Positions 42,722 to 52,012 of a DNA stretch of 64,000 nucleotides are shown piece by piece. The stretch comes from Paracoccaceae bacterium. Lineage in GTDB: Bacteria; Pseudomonadota; Alphaproteobacteria; Rhodobacterales; Rhodobacteraceae. The DNA is taken from NCBI GenBank assembly GCA_030697175.1, contig JAUYQR010000011.1, positions 682,001 to 746,000 on the forward strand, in the 5' to 3' direction. The position numbers and the translations under genes are program-made. The notes beneath the pieces were generated by a model, which was not told the origin of the DNA, did no database searches, and was given only the letters and a program-made list of their open reading frames with translations. Positions within the stretch are counted from its first letter, which is position 1. The number at the start of each line of letters is the position of its first letter.

Positions 42722-43700
42722 CCGTCGGCTCGAACGCCTGATCTGGCGGCTGGATCGCCGAGATTGCGCTGCGGGCAGAATGGCTCAGAAGATCACGCAG
42801 ATGATGCCGCGCGTCTCTCCCGCCGTTCGGTTGCACCAGCAGCCTTGCCCGATAGATCATTCCTCCCAAAACGTTGGCCAGCGTGGCCGCAAGTGCATGG
42901 ATGCGACCGCCGCGCTTGCAGAAATACCGCCAGCGGCTGTCGAACCAGTATTGCGGCGTCCGATCCCATGCCTTCATCCCGGTCGACACCGACCCGATGT
43001 GCAAAACCCGGCTTTCTCGCACGAAATGGGTATCCCAGCCCGCCTCCTTTGCTCGGTGGCACAGGTCGGTCTCTTCAAAATACAAGAAGAAGCGTTCGTC
43101 AAAAAGCCCGATCTCTTGCAGCACCTCGTCGCGGATCATCAGGCTGGCTCCGGCCACCCAATCGACCGGCCCGCTTGCCTTGGGTTCGGGTAGTGCCACG
43201 ATCCACCGCGACAACAGCCGCGAGATCGGCCCAAAACGCGCCGTCCCTTCGAACTCCGAAGCGATGGTCGGAAACCGGAATGAGGTGCGGTGCGTCTCGC
43301 CGTCGGTTCCGAAAATCAGGCTGCCGGCCAGTCCAACGCGCGGATGCCGCTCAAGATACTTCACCAATCCAGTGATCGCATCGGCTTCGGGGAAGGCATC
43401 GGAATTCAGCACATAGATGAACCTTGGCCGCGCTCCATCAGGCAGGCCAAGGCGGATGCCGACGTTGTTGCCCGCGCCAAAGCCGCCATTGCGCCCGGCT
43501 TGCACCACGCGCACACGATCATGCCCGCGAAGCGCCGCGCTCAGCGTTTCGAACGACCCGTCTCCGGAATCGTTGTCGACCACGATGATTGCACCCTCGA
43601 TACCCGCCATCGCAACTTCTGCGGCGGCAACTGCGCGCAGCGTCATGTCAGGCGTGCGCCAGTTCAGGACTACGGTCAGAACAGTCGGTTCAGCGGGCAT
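42699..43700 (-). CDS. Glycosyltransferase family 2 (rhamnosyltransferase-like)
   Basis: A 333-residue GT-A transferase similar in layout to WbbL-type rhamnosyltransferases: TVVLNWRTPDMTLRAV, VVDNDSGDGS, NGGFGAGNNVGI, LNSDAFPE (DXD-equivalent), WVAGASLMIRDEVL and FFLYFEETDLCHRAKEAG. It lies 3 bases after the WecG-type gene on the same strand. Confidence 0.9.
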   Translation of the reverse strand: MPAEPTVLTVVLNWRTPDMTLRAVAAAEVAMAGIEGAIIVVDNDSGDGSFETLSAALRGHDRVRVVQAGRNGGFGAGNNVGIRLGLPDGARPRFIYVLNSDAFPEADAITGLVKYLERHPRVGLAGSLIFGTDGETHRTSFRFPTIASEFEGTARFGPISRLLSRWIVALPEPKASGPVDWVAGASLMIRDEVLQEIGLFDERFFLYFEETDLCHRAKEAGWDTHFVRESRVLHIGSVSTGMKAWDRTPQYWFDSRWRYFCKRGGRIHALAATLANVLGGMIYRARLLVQPNGGRDARHHLRDLLSHSARSAISAIQPPDQAFEPTVKSQAAA

Positions 43701-43703
43701 GGC

Positions 43704-44537
43704 TCAGCGTGCAAACGGGTTGTGATAGCGCCGGAATTTTTGCCGCAAAAGCAGCGGAATCACCTGCGGATCATGAATGACATAACGATGAAACCGGGCC
43801 CGTGGTTCCTGCAGCAGCCGATACATCCACTCCAGACCGGCATTGGTCACCCACGGTGGCGGGCGGCGCAGCGTCCCGGCCTCATAATCGATGGTGCCGC
43901 CAAGCGGTAGAAACAACCGGACATTCGGAAACCTGTCGCGATACTGCACGATGAACTTTTCCTGCCGCCCGCCCCCAAGGCCAACCAGCAGCACCGTCGC
44001 GCCCGAGGCGTTCACTGCGTCGATCATGCGGGCAATCGCCGCCGGGTCCTTCTCGAAATCAAACGGTGGCGCGTGGCATCCGACGATGATCTCGCGCCCG
44101 ACCTTGGTATTGATCTTGTCGGCAGCGATCTCTGCAATCCCGGGCTTTCCGCCCAGAAGGAACACCCGCACATCCGCGTCGTCCTTGTAGCGGGTGTAAA
44201 ACAGCGGGAAATAGTCTGATCCAGACACCCGCTCTCGCACCGGGGTTCCCATCAGCTTCAGCGCGAAATACAGGATCTGGCTGTCGCAGGTGATGTAATC
44301 ATACTGGTCAAGGATGTCGTAGAACGCGCGGTCCTTCTGCAGCTTCATCACCATGTCCGCATGCAGCGTCAGGATCAGCCCCTCGCGCAGCGACAACACC
44401 TCGTCCATCGTCACGTCATGCACATAGCCGTTCAGCACCGCCACCTTGCGCGCCGCTTTGATCCGCCCGCGTTGAGGCAAGACCGGAGGCGTCCGCTTGG
44501 ACGTGGCGAATTCGGGCGAAGCAGGTTGGTTGGTCAT
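43704..44537 (-). CDS. WecG/TagA/CpsF-family glycosyltransferase (GT26)
   Basis: A 277-residue transferase of the family that adds N-acetylmannosaminuronic acid or N-acetylmannosamine to undecaprenyl-linked sugars. Family blocks: LHADMVMKLQKDRAFYDILDQYDYITCDSQ, VSGSDYFP, VFLLGGKPGIAEIAADKI, GLGGGRQEKFI, GGTIDYEAGTLRRPPPWVTNAGLEWMYRLLQEP. It is first in a two-gene minus-strand unit with the family 2 enzyme. Confidence 0.92.
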   Translation of the reverse strand: MTNQPASPEFATSKRTPPVLPQRGRIKAARKVAVLNGYVHDVTMDEVLSLREGLILTLHADMVMKLQKDRAFYDILDQYDYITCDSQILYFALKLMGTPVRERVSGSDYFPLFYTRYKDDADVRVFLLGGKPGIAEIAADKINTKVGREIIVGCHAPPFDFEKDPAAIARMIDAVNASGATVLLVGLGGGRQEKFIVQYRDRFPNVRLFLPLGGTIDYEAGTLRRPPPWVTNAGLEWMYRLLQEPRARFHRYVIHDPQVIPLLLRQKFRRYHNPFAR

Positions 44538-44911
44538 CGATGCACTTTCTGTCAGGCCGTCGTCGATAGAAGGTGCAGCGTAGCGCCGCGAACAACGCCA
44601 GCCCTCGCCTTCGCGGCCGGCAGATCAGGGAACGTAATTTGCAAAGCCAGTCCGACCATAACCGGTCACCTTTCAACAGCACACCGTCCGCGACGCTAGC
44701 ACAAGTCCGAGAGGCGCTAAAGCCAGTGAACCGCAAGAAACGCATTGTTTCCTTGAAGGATAGTGATCGCTTTCGCGTTCGGTTTTGTCGCCGTTTCGCC
44801 GCCTCTTTGCGCAAGCACACGCAACCCCGCTTGCACCCGCCGCGCCCAAGCCCCTAGAGATGCGGCAGCGGTTGTTTTTCTATCCCCTGAATTTTCCAAG
44901 CGTCATGTCCC
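44538..44911. promoter_or_regulatory. Divergent intergenic region between glycosyltransferase units
   Basis: 374 bases between the minus-strand WecG-type gene and the plus-strand family 2 gene. Short ORFs here have no ribosome binding site or family resemblance. It must hold two promoters, but no good -35/-10 pair was found by eye. Confidence 0.5.
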
Positions 44912-45796
44912 ATGCCCTCGACCGATCACGCATCCGACGGCCCCGCCACGGCTCCGGTTCTTCCCGTGGCCCTGTCGGTCATCATCGCGGCCCGCAATGA
45001 ACAGGCGCTGATCGGCCGCTGTCTGGCCGGCCTCGTCGCCCAGACCGAGGTCGCTGCCGGGCCGGTCGAGGTGATCGTCGCCGTCAACGGAACGACGGAC
45101 CGGACTGCCGCCGAAGCAAGGGGATTCGCCGCCGCTTTCGCAGCTCGCGGCTGGCACCTTTCCGTCATCGACCTGCCAGAGGGGGGAAAACTCGGCGCCC
45201 TCAACGCTGCCGAAGCCGTCGCTCAAGGCCGCGCTCTTGCCTACCTCGACGCCGACGTCGTTTGCGACACCGATCTTCTGGCGCGAATCGACACGGCTCT
45301 TGCCCCCGACCGTCCGCTGTATGCCACCGGCCGCATCGCGGTGATGCCCGCCGCAAGTGCCATCACCCGCGCCTATGCCCGCCTCTGGACACGGCTGCCC
45401 TTCGTGCGCGGCGGCGCGGTCGGTGCCGGTTTCTTCGCGGTCAACCGCAAGGGCCGCGCACGTTGGGATGCCTGGCCAGCCATCATATCCGACGACACCT
45501 TCGTCCGCCTCCAGTTCACGCCACACGAACGCATCGAGGTCGATGCCCGCTATCATTGGCCGATGGTCGAGGGGTTCGGAAACCTTGTCAGGGTCCGTCG
45601 CCGTCAGGACGCGGGTGTTGCCGAAATCCGCCGTCTTTACCCCGCAATCCTCGGCAACGAGGCCAAGCGCCCGCTGACACGCGCCGGTCTGCTCCGGCTT
45701 GCCCTGTCGGATCCGCCGGGGTTTGCGGTCTATGGCGCGGTGCACCTTGGTGTGCGATTTGCGCCCCACAAGGGCGACTGGACGCGCGGCCGGTAG
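44912..45796 (+). CDS. Glycosyltransferase family 2
   Basis: A 294-residue GT-A transferase: LSVIIAARNEQALIGRCLAGL, VNGTTDRTAA, GKLGALNAAEAVAQG, LDADVVCD (DXD) and a C-terminal SDDTFVRLQF motif (ED/DD catalytic region). The start is uncertain because the ribosome binding site is weak. It is followed after 72 bases by another family 2 gene. Confidence 0.87.
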   Translation: MPSTDHASDGPATAPVLPVALSVIIAARNEQALIGRCLAGLVAQTEVAAGPVEVIVAVNGTTDRTAAEARGFAAAFAARGWHLSVIDLPEGGKLGALNAAEAVAQGRALAYLDADVVCDTDLLARIDTALAPDRPLYATGRIAVMPAASAITRAYARLWTRLPFVRGGAVGAGFFAVNRKGRARWDAWPAIISDDTFVRLQFTPHERIEVDARYHWPMVEGFGNLVRVRRRQDAGVAEIRRLYPAILGNEAKRPLTRAGLLRLALSDPPGFAVYGAVHLGVRFAPHKGDWTRGR

Positions 45797-45868
45797 CATG
45801 GATCGGCACATGCGGTTACACAGTGTCATCCGCGGCCTGCCGCGCTTCGGAAACGGAATCACCACGCA

Positions 45869-46840
45869 ATGACAGACCAAAGGGACATTGCCGTCGTAGC
45901 GATCGGTCGCAACGAAGGCGCGCGGCTCGTGGCCTGCCTCACGTCGCTGCAGCGCCTTGGGCTGCGGGTGGTCTATGTCGACAGTGGCTCCACTGATGCC
46001 AGCCTGCAAGCGGCCCGCGATCTTGGCGCCCAGATCGTCGAGCTTGACCTGAGCGTTCCCTTCACCGCCGCCCGTGCGCGCAACGCCGGCTTTCACGCGC
46101 TGAGCCCAGCCCCCGCCTTTGTGCAGTTCATCGACGGTGACTGCGTGCTTGAACCCGGCTGGATCGAGGCCGGCCTGAAGACTTTGGCCGACCACCCCGA
46201 AATCGGCATCGTGACCGGCTGGCGGTCCGAGATGTATCCCGATGCCAGTATCTACAACGGCATGGCCGAAGTTGAATGGCGCCGCCCAGCCGGAGACATC
46301 GCATCCTGCGGTGGCGACATGATGGTGCGGGCCGACCTTTTCCGGAAGATGGATGGCTTCAACCCGCGCATCATCGCTGGTGAGGACGAGGAGTTTTGCA
46401 CCCGTGTCCGCAAGGCAGGATGGCGCATCCACCGCTTGCCATTGGCAATGACCAGGCACGACGCAAACATCCTGCTTTTCCGGCAGTGGTGGCAGCGGGC
46501 GGTGCGAACCGGACATGCCTACGCGCAGGTCAGCATGATCCACCCCGAATACGGCTCACGTGAACGCAAGCGCGCCTGGCTCTATGGCGCCGTGCTGCCC
46601 GGCCTTGCGATCCTTGGCGCCGCGCTCTGGCCTTGGCTGCTTGTCGTGGTGCTTGGCATCTACGCCGCCTCCTACGCGCGAACAACGCAAGGGCTGGTCC
46701 GCAATGGCCTGTCATCGCGCGATGCGATGAAACAGGCAGTGCTTCTGACCGTTTCCAAGCTGCCCAACCTGCTTGGCCTTCTGACCTACCGTTGGCGCAG
46801 CCTGCGCAACCGCGAAATGGTTCTGATCGAATACAAGTGA
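45869..46840 (+). CDS. Glycosyltransferase family 2, membrane-associated
   Basis: A 323-residue GT-A transferase with IGRNEGARLVACLTSL, YVDSGSTDAS, FIDGDCVLEPGWI (DXD) and AGEDEEFCTRVRKAGWRI. The C-terminal part has a hydrophobic stretch (about residues 232-268) suggesting membrane association. The family resembles exopolysaccharide-chain transferases. A 195-base gene-free gap without a clear terminator separates it from the convergent polymerase gene. Confidence 0.9.
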   Translation: MTDQRDIAVVAIGRNEGARLVACLTSLQRLGLRVVYVDSGSTDASLQAARDLGAQIVELDLSVPFTAARARNAGFHALSPAPAFVQFIDGDCVLEPGWIEAGLKTLADHPEIGIVTGWRSEMYPDASIYNGMAEVEWRRPAGDIASCGGDMMVRADLFRKMDGFNPRIIAGEDEEFCTRVRKAGWRIHRLPLAMTRHDANILLFRQWWQRAVRTGHAYAQVSMIHPEYGSRERKRAWLYGAVLPGLAILGAALWPWLLVVVLGIYAASYARTTQGLVRNGLSSRDAMKQAVLLTVSKLPNLLGLLTYRWRSLRNREMVLIEYK

Positions 46841-47035
46841 CAGAAGGCATGTAATGGCGGGCCGACACTGGTGGCGGGAAGTGCGTCGCACCTCGACCAC
46901 GTCGAACCAGGTAAGGCTGCAAGCGTCATGCAACCTGCCTGCACGGACACCATCGCAGTTCCTGTCATGTTTCCGGCCCAACCCGCGCCCCAAGGCCGAA
47001 CCCAAGCAACACTTGCTGAAACAGAACGCAGATAC

Positions 47036-48550
47036 CTAGCGTGTCCGGCTGGCGCGCTCCTCGGGTTGCCGCTCGCTGCGCCGGGGTCGCGGCGCAGCTC
47101 CCTGTGCCAACCACGACGGCGGCGCTGCACGTGCGCCTGAAGCGCGCGCTCTTTCGGGGGCATCCGCCGGAAGATCACGCGCCTCATTGCCCAGCAGCAT
47201 CCCCCCGGTCAACGACCCCGCGAGCAACCATACATAGGGCAACAACCACCCGTTCGGGATGAAATCCACCAGCATCCCGCTCAACAACATCATGATACCC
47301 GGTGTCGCCAGCGAAGCGCCGACCGTCCCGCGCCGCACCATCGCAAGCCAGATGCCCATGGTCAAAAGTCCGAAATGTGCGGCGTATCCCAACCAGCCGT
47401 ACATTCCGATCAGGATGATCCACAGACCATCGGTCACACTCGTCATCCGTCCCGTTTCGGGGTCGAATATCTGGTTTCTCCCCCAGCTTCCCCAGCCGAA
47501 AACCGGCTTCTCGTTCGCCCGCGCCATCAGCTTTTCTTCGTTGTCGAGGCGGAATTGCAGCGACGACGCCCTGTCCTGGCTGACGCTCTGGGCAGCGGCA
47601 AGGATCGTCGATGTCGGGATCACCCCCGAAGTGCGCAGAGCCGGGTAAAGGATGAGTAGCGATGCCACGATGACGGCGGCGAAAACCATAACGCGCCTGC
47701 CGGTGAACAGGATCAACACGCCTATGGCGACCGTGATCACCAGCGCGCCCAGATTCTTCGAAACGACCAGAATGCCGATCAGCCAGACCACCGAAAACAA
47801 CCACCCCGTCGACACCTTTCCTGTCCGCAGCGCTTCACGCCACAGCACCAGGGCCGCCAGCGTGGCCATGCAGTAGAAACTGCCGATCAACAGACCGTGG
47901 CTTAGAAAGACCACCGGCCTGAACCCGCCCTGTCGCATATGCTGCAGAAACTCGTGAGGGAAGAATCCGTAGGTCCAGGTGTGAAGCTGCGGGCTGAAAC
48001 GCACTTCAAACAGCACTGGCACCGAATACAGCAGCCCCGCAATGGCAAAGGCTTTCAGGACATAGGTCTGATCCTCGACCCGGCTCAGATAGCGCCAGGC
48101 CAGAAAGAACGGAATGATCGAGATCAGGAGGCTGAGGACTGTCGCAACAGCATCATAGAAACGCAGCCCAGGCAGGGTGCGCGGGCCGAAAAAGATCGGC
48201 TCGGAATTGTTGTAGACCGTAAACAATGGCGCCAGCAACATCAGGACAAGCACAAGGCGCACAAACCACAGCCCCCGGCGCTCGGTATCGGAGCCCTGGC
48301 CTGAAGCGGCCGCTTGTTTGGGTGCAAAGATCAGGCACAGAACAAGCGCACTGAGGTTCGGTATCGACGATTTGTCCAGCGACGGCAGCAGCGGAAAGTC
48401 GAATGCCGTTCTTGATGGCAACAGCAGGTAACCGCCCAGAAGCGTCCAGACGAGCGCTTTCTGCACCGGCAGAAAGCGAAACAGGACCAACGCCACCAAG
48501 GGCCAGGTCATCAGCACGAAATACGCAAAACCGTTGGGCATCTGGGTCAC
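47036..48550 (-). CDS. O-antigen ligase/polymerase-like membrane protein
   Basis: A 504-residue polytopic inner-membrane protein with about 11-12 membrane segments and a large periplasmic loop (about 345-375) that includes RLDNEEKLMARANEKPVFGWGSWGR, the layout of Wzy/O-antigen ligase proteins (RX10G-like region). The last about 60 residues are a basic, alanine/proline/arginine-rich cytoplasmic tail. The start at GTG 48550 is tentative; ATG at 48541 is an alternative. Probably the chain polymerase of this locus. Confidence 0.85.
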   Translation of the reverse strand: MTQMPNGFAYFVLMTWPLVALVLFRFLPVQKALVWTLLGGYLLLPSRTAFDFPLLPSLDKSSIPNLSALVLCLIFAPKQAAASGQGSDTERRGLWFVRLVLVLMLLAPLFTVYNNSEPIFFGPRTLPGLRFYDAVATVLSLLISIIPFFLAWRYLSRVEDQTYVLKAFAIAGLLYSVPVLFEVRFSPQLHTWTYGFFPHEFLQHMRQGGFRPVVFLSHGLLIGSFYCMATLAALVLWREALRTGKVSTGWLFSVVWLIGILVVSKNLGALVITVAIGVLILFTGRRVMVFAAVIVASLLILYPALRTSGVIPTSTILAAAQSVSQDRASSLQFRLDNEEKLMARANEKPVFGWGSWGRNQIFDPETGRMTSVTDGLWIILIGMYGWLGYAAHFGLLTMGIWLAMVRRGTVGASLATPGIMMLLSGMLVDFIPNGWLLPYVWLLAGSLTGGMLLGNEARDLPADAPERARASGARAAPPSWLAQGAAPRPRRSERQPEERASRTR

Positions 48551-48643
48551 TAAGGCTCATCGAAGGGGGCCCCGGAACAGTCAGAACCCCGGCCACATCA
48601 GTCTGGGCCGGAGGATCGCTGCGATCAAGCCGGGTCGCCCTTC

Positions 48644-50437
48644 CTAATGTGCAGCCATCCTCCGGAAAGTTTCGTTGTCCGCCACAAGTTCATCATAGGT
48701 GCCGCGCGCTGCGATCCGCCCCTTGTCCATCAGAAAGATCGTGTCACAGGCCCTGACCGTGCTCAACCGGTGCGCAATCAGGATGATCGTCTTGTCGGCA
48801 CGGATGTTCTGGACGGCTTCCATCACCACCCGCTCGGTGATGTTGTCCAAGGCCGAAGTCGCCTCATCCATGATCAGAAGCGTCGGGTCGCGATAAAGCG
48901 CCCGGGCAATTCCGATCCGCTGGCGTTGCCCGCCCGACAACCTGACCCCCCGCTCCCCGACGATGGTCTGGTAGCCTTCGGCAAGGTCGCTTTTCACAAA
49001 CTCATGCAGGGCTGCCGCGCGCGCTGCTCGCTCGACGGCGGCCATGTCGATCTGACCTTTCGTAACGCCAAAGGCAATATTGGCGGCGATCGTGTCGTCG
49101 GTCAGGAAAATCGACTGCGGCACATAGCCGAGGGTCTTTTGCCAGGCGCGGATATTGGCGGGGGTCACTTGGGTTCCGTCTACCCTGATCTCGCCGCCAT
49201 CGGGGGTCAGAAGTCCCAGAACCACATCAACCAGCGTGGTCTTGCCGGCCCCAGTTCCACCTACGATCCCAACTGTTGTGCGGGCAGGAATAACCAGGTC
49301 CAACGCGAAAAGAGCCGGCCGCGTTGCCTGTTCATAGGTGAACTTTATTCCAGACAGCTCCAACGAATGCTCCAGATGCAGCGCGGGCTGCGGCGTTTGC
49401 GTCGGCAGACGAGACGACACCGCCGCAGCATAATCCGACGAGATCTCGTCGAGGGCCGCCAGCCCCCCACGGATCGTCGCCAGGGAATGATAGATCTGCT
49501 GCAAGGCGGGCAACAGGCGCATGACTGAAAAAGCCATGATGCCAAGCGTCGGCACGATTTCCGCGATGCCGCCACCACTGCGCAACAGCAGCAGCAGGAT
49601 CAGACCCAGCAAGGCTGCAAACGTGATCCCTTCCAGCACAAAACGCGGCAGTTCGGAAATGATCCCGACCGTCGCCTGACCCTTCGCGCTGCGCTGTGCG
49701 GCGGCCTGATAAAGCCGGGTGTAATCATCCTCCAGGCCAAGCAGCTTCACATCCTTGATCCCACCGGTCGCTTCCTGCGAAACCCGAAACCGGTCTGTAT
49801 ATGCGCGCATCATCTCGTCACCGTTCCGGCGAAGCCGCTCGCGCAGATAAAGGTAGATCAGCGCATAGGTGCCACCAATGATGCCAAACGACACGCTGGT
49901 CACCACCGGGTCGATCAGCAACAGGAATCCCAGGATCACCACAACCAGCATCGCGCTGGCGCTCAAACGAAAGAGCGGCGTCAGAACATGGCCAACCAGA
50001 TTGTCGACCTCGTTCAATACGTTCTTGCCAACCTCGGCGCTGTTGCGGTTCAAGAACCAGCCATAGGGCTGGTGCATGTATGCGCCCAGAAGGCGACTTG
50101 AAATCGCATACCCGAGCCAGGCCGAAAACCTGATCAGTGCGTAGGTGCCCGACGCTTTCACCGCCAGCCCGATCAAGACCAGTGCCGTCACCGCCAGCGC
50201 AAAGGCAACTTGAAAGCCGTAGACAGTAGAAAATCCAAGCGCGGTATAAACTGCCGAAAGTGCCTTGCTATCCGCAATGGTTGAAGGGTCGGAAAGCACC
50301 TGCAAAAGCGCGAGCACGGAAGAGATGCCGACCATTTCGACAAGCGCCATAGCAATCATCATCAGGTTCAAGAGCCAGAACCTGCGCCGCTCGCCCGCTT
50401 CCAGCAGGGAAAAGATCTTCCGGTAAACTTCGATCAA
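48644..50437 (-). CDS. ABC transporter, fused permease and ATPase (possible polysaccharide flippase)
   Basis: A 597-residue half-transporter. About six membrane helices (1-330) precede an ATPase domain with GGTGAGKTT (Walker A), LSGGQRQRIGIARALYRDP (signature), LLIMDEATSALD (Walker B and D-loop) and AHRLS (H-loop). It resembles MsbA and PglK, the ATP-driven lipid-linked oligosaccharide flippase. The TTG at 50437 is chosen because GGAGAA lies 5 bases upstream; an in-frame TTG at 50479 lacks one. No Wzx is seen in the window, so it may move the polymer unit. Confidence 0.88.
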   Translation of the reverse strand: MIEVYRKIFSLLEAGERRRFWLLNLMMIAMALVEMVGISSVLALLQVLSDPSTIADSKALSAVYTALGFSTVYGFQVAFALAVTALVLIGLAVKASGTYALIRFSAWLGYAISSRLLGAYMHQPYGWFLNRNSAEVGKNVLNEVDNLVGHVLTPLFRLSASAMLVVVILGFLLLIDPVVTSVSFGIIGGTYALIYLYLRERLRRNGDEMMRAYTDRFRVSQEATGGIKDVKLLGLEDDYTRLYQAAAQRSAKGQATVGIISELPRFVLEGITFAALLGLILLLLLRSGGGIAEIVPTLGIMAFSVMRLLPALQQIYHSLATIRGGLAALDEISSDYAAAVSSRLPTQTPQPALHLEHSLELSGIKFTYEQATRPALFALDLVIPARTTVGIVGGTGAGKTTLVDVVLGLLTPDGGEIRVDGTQVTPANIRAWQKTLGYVPQSIFLTDDTIAANIAFGVTKGQIDMAAVERAARAAALHEFVKSDLAEGYQTIVGERGVRLSGGQRQRIGIARALYRDPTLLIMDEATSALDNITERVVMEAVQNIRADKTIILIAHRLSTVRACDTIFLMDKGRIAARGTYDELVADNETFRRMAAH

Positions 50438-50718
50438 CTGGCTTCTCCGTTGCCCGTGCCGGCGACACCATGCTGCCAAGCCAAGGCAAAAGGAAGGCGC
50501 GATCTAGACTTGTTAAGCCACCAGGGCATTGGCAGTCTCGTGCTCGCGCCGTGCTCCCTGCCCACGCAGTCCGCGCGCCGGTGCACGCGGGTTGATATCA
50601 CCGCCGCAGTCTCCTCCACCGCCGCAGTCTCTTCCAATCGCTGCCCTAATTTTGCCACGACCACCGGCGAGACTTCCAGCACGCGGACATGCATCCGGTG
50701 GTTGAAGGGGAGCAGACC
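50438..50718. other. Gene-free divergent region with a tandem repeat
   Basis: 281 bases between the ABC transporter gene (minus) and the small membrane-protein gene (plus). It contains an 18-base tandem repeat (listed separately). ORFs here on both strands show no family resemblance or usable ribosome binding site. Confidence 0.5.
50599..50634. repeat. 18-base tandem direct repeat
   Basis: Two adjacent copies of CACCGCCGCAGTCTCCTC, the second with one C-to-T change. It stands about 85-120 bases before the small membrane-protein start. Confidence 0.85.
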
Positions 50719-50946
50719 ATGCTGGCAGGAAACCTGTTTGTGGCGATGATCCTTGCCGCCGCGTCTGCCGGATCGGCGGCCTTTCTCGGCTATTCCCTTG
50801 GCGCAGTGATTCTTGCCTACATGCTTGGCGGCACGCTCGCGTTGCTGCTCACGCTGATTGCAGCCGTCGTTTCCGCAGCGAGCGCGGCAAAATCCGATAC
50901 GATTTCCCCAATGGTTGGGCGTTCTGGCAACACAGTCCGCTCCTGA
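50719..50946 (+). CDS. Small two-helix membrane protein (copy 1)
   Basis: A 75-residue protein with two hydrophobic segments (about residues 5-22 and 26-52). Function unknown. ATG at 50719 is supported by GGGGAG upstream. It is similar to the protein at 51127: both have LG...LAYM..GT..L....L.AA around residues 22-50. It is upstream of the ExoY-like region and has no recognised family; a role in regulating or supporting the initiating transferase is only a guess. Confidence 0.62.
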   Translation: MLAGNLFVAMILAAASAGSAAFLGYSLGAVILAYMLGGTLALLLTLIAAVVSAASAAKSDTISPMVGRSGNTVRS

Positions 50947-51007
50947 ATCGCGTAAATTCAGCGATCTCGGCAAGAATCCGTTAAACAATACCTGTCACCC
51001 TAAGCCA

Positions 51008-51049
51008 TGATCCGCTTAAGCGATCAGTAAACCGATATGATTCCGGTTT
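51008..51049. promoter_or_regulatory. Two adjacent inverted repeats before the second small membrane protein
   Basis: A near-palindrome TGATC-CGCTTAAGCG-ATCA (51008-51026; inner 10 bases perfect) is followed by AAACCG-9-CGGTTT (51029-51049). They are about 80-120 bases before the ATG at 51127 and look like operator sites. The regulator is not known. Confidence 0.45.
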
Positions 51050-51126
51050 CAGGTCGCTAAGGTTGGGTCTGTGATGTTGGTCAATTTCGTGGCGCGGTTG
51101 CGGGACGATTGTCTTGGGGGGCTGGA

Positions 51127-51351
51127 ATGATCGTTGGATTGCTTCTCATCAGCATGGTTGCGGGCGGCGCTGTTGCAGTCGCGCTCGCCATGCTTGGCCA
51201 GCCAGTTTGGGTCTTGCTCCTTGCCTACATGGCAACCGGAACAACCATCCTCATGGTTGAACTGCTGGTAGCTGCGACCATTGTCAGCGGCAGGGTCGTT
51301 ATGCCTCAGGCAATCACTGCCCGGTTCCGCGCAGCACGACTCCGACAGTAG
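51127..51351 (+). CDS. Small two-helix membrane protein (copy 2)
   Basis: A 74-residue protein with two hydrophobic segments (about 2-23 and 27-50) and a basic tail (ITARFRAARLRQ). Paralogue of the protein at 50719. ATG at 51127 follows GGGGGG. Its 3' end overlaps the convergent ExoY/WcaJ-like gene by 38 bases, which is unusual and might couple their expression through antisense transcription. Confidence 0.62.
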   Translation: MIVGLLLISMVAGGAVAVALAMLGQPVWVLLLAYMATGTTILMVELLVAATIVSGRVVMPQAITARFRAARLRQ

Positions 51352-52006
51352 CGATCAGCAGCCGGACGTCGGTCGCAAAGGAAACATTGCGTTCATAGGC
51401 CGTGTCGAACTCTGCACGCTGGGCAAACGTTGCAGTATTCCGGTCAGACACCTGCCACGGACCGGTTACACCGGGGCGCAGCGCATAGTAGGCATGGCCG
51501 GGGTAAAGGTCACGCTGCTCCGGCATCATCGGCCGCGGACCAACCAGGCTCATGTCGCCCTTCAGCACGTTCCAAAGCTGCGGCAGCTCATCGAAGGATG
51601 TCTTTCGCAAGGCAAGGCCAAGCGTCGTGATCCGCGGGTCTGACGCGAGTTTCTGGTAGGCGTTCCACTCCATGCGGGCCGCTTCGTTGTCCGCAAGATG
51701 CCGGGCAAGTCGTTCGTCGGCATCCGGAACCATGCTGCGCAACTTCCACAGCCGAAAGGTGCGACCGCCCTTGCCGACACGAAGCTGCGTGTAGAACGGC
51801 GACGACCCATCCAGCGCAATCAGTACGCAGAGGGCCAATACCATCGGCAGAATGAACGGAGCAATCAGCAGAACAAACGCAACATCGATCACGCGCTTGA
51901 ACGTCCGACGATACAGCCGCTCGCGACGCGGCAACAACCATGCCTCTCTAGGCTCAACCCTTGCACGGTCAAAATCTACCGTCCCAGCCTTAATGCGCAC
52001 AGTCAT
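51314..52006 (-). CDS. Undecaprenyl-phosphate sugar phosphotransferase (ExoY/WcaJ-like)
   Basis: A 230-residue initiating transferase that puts the first sugar-1-phosphate on the lipid carrier. One N-terminal membrane hairpin (VIDVAFVLLIAPFILPMVLALCVLIAL), then KLRSM and the signature KTSFDELPQLWNVLKGDMSLVGPRP, then GVTGPWQVSDRN. It is the short ExoY form without the extra WcaJ N-terminal membrane domain. ATG at 52006 is chosen with GGGAGG 7 bases upstream; a TTG six bases earlier is also possible. Confidence 0.93.
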   Translation of the reverse strand: MTVRIKAGTVDFDRARVEPREAWLLPRRERLYRRTFKRVIDVAFVLLIAPFILPMVLALCVLIALDGSSPFYTQLRVGKGGRTFRLWKLRSMVPDADERLARHLADNEAARMEWNAYQKLASDPRITTLGLALRKTSFDELPQLWNVLKGDMSLVGPRPMMPEQRDLYPGHAYYALRPGVTGPWQVSDRNTATFAQRAEFDTAYERNVSFATDVRLLIATVGVVLRGTGQ

Positions 52007-52012
52007 CAACAA

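Noticed and set aside
50434-50988. 184-codon minus-strand ORF covering the first small membrane protein
   Set aside because: It lies opposite a better supported membrane-protein gene and partly repeats the tandem repeat; no motif.
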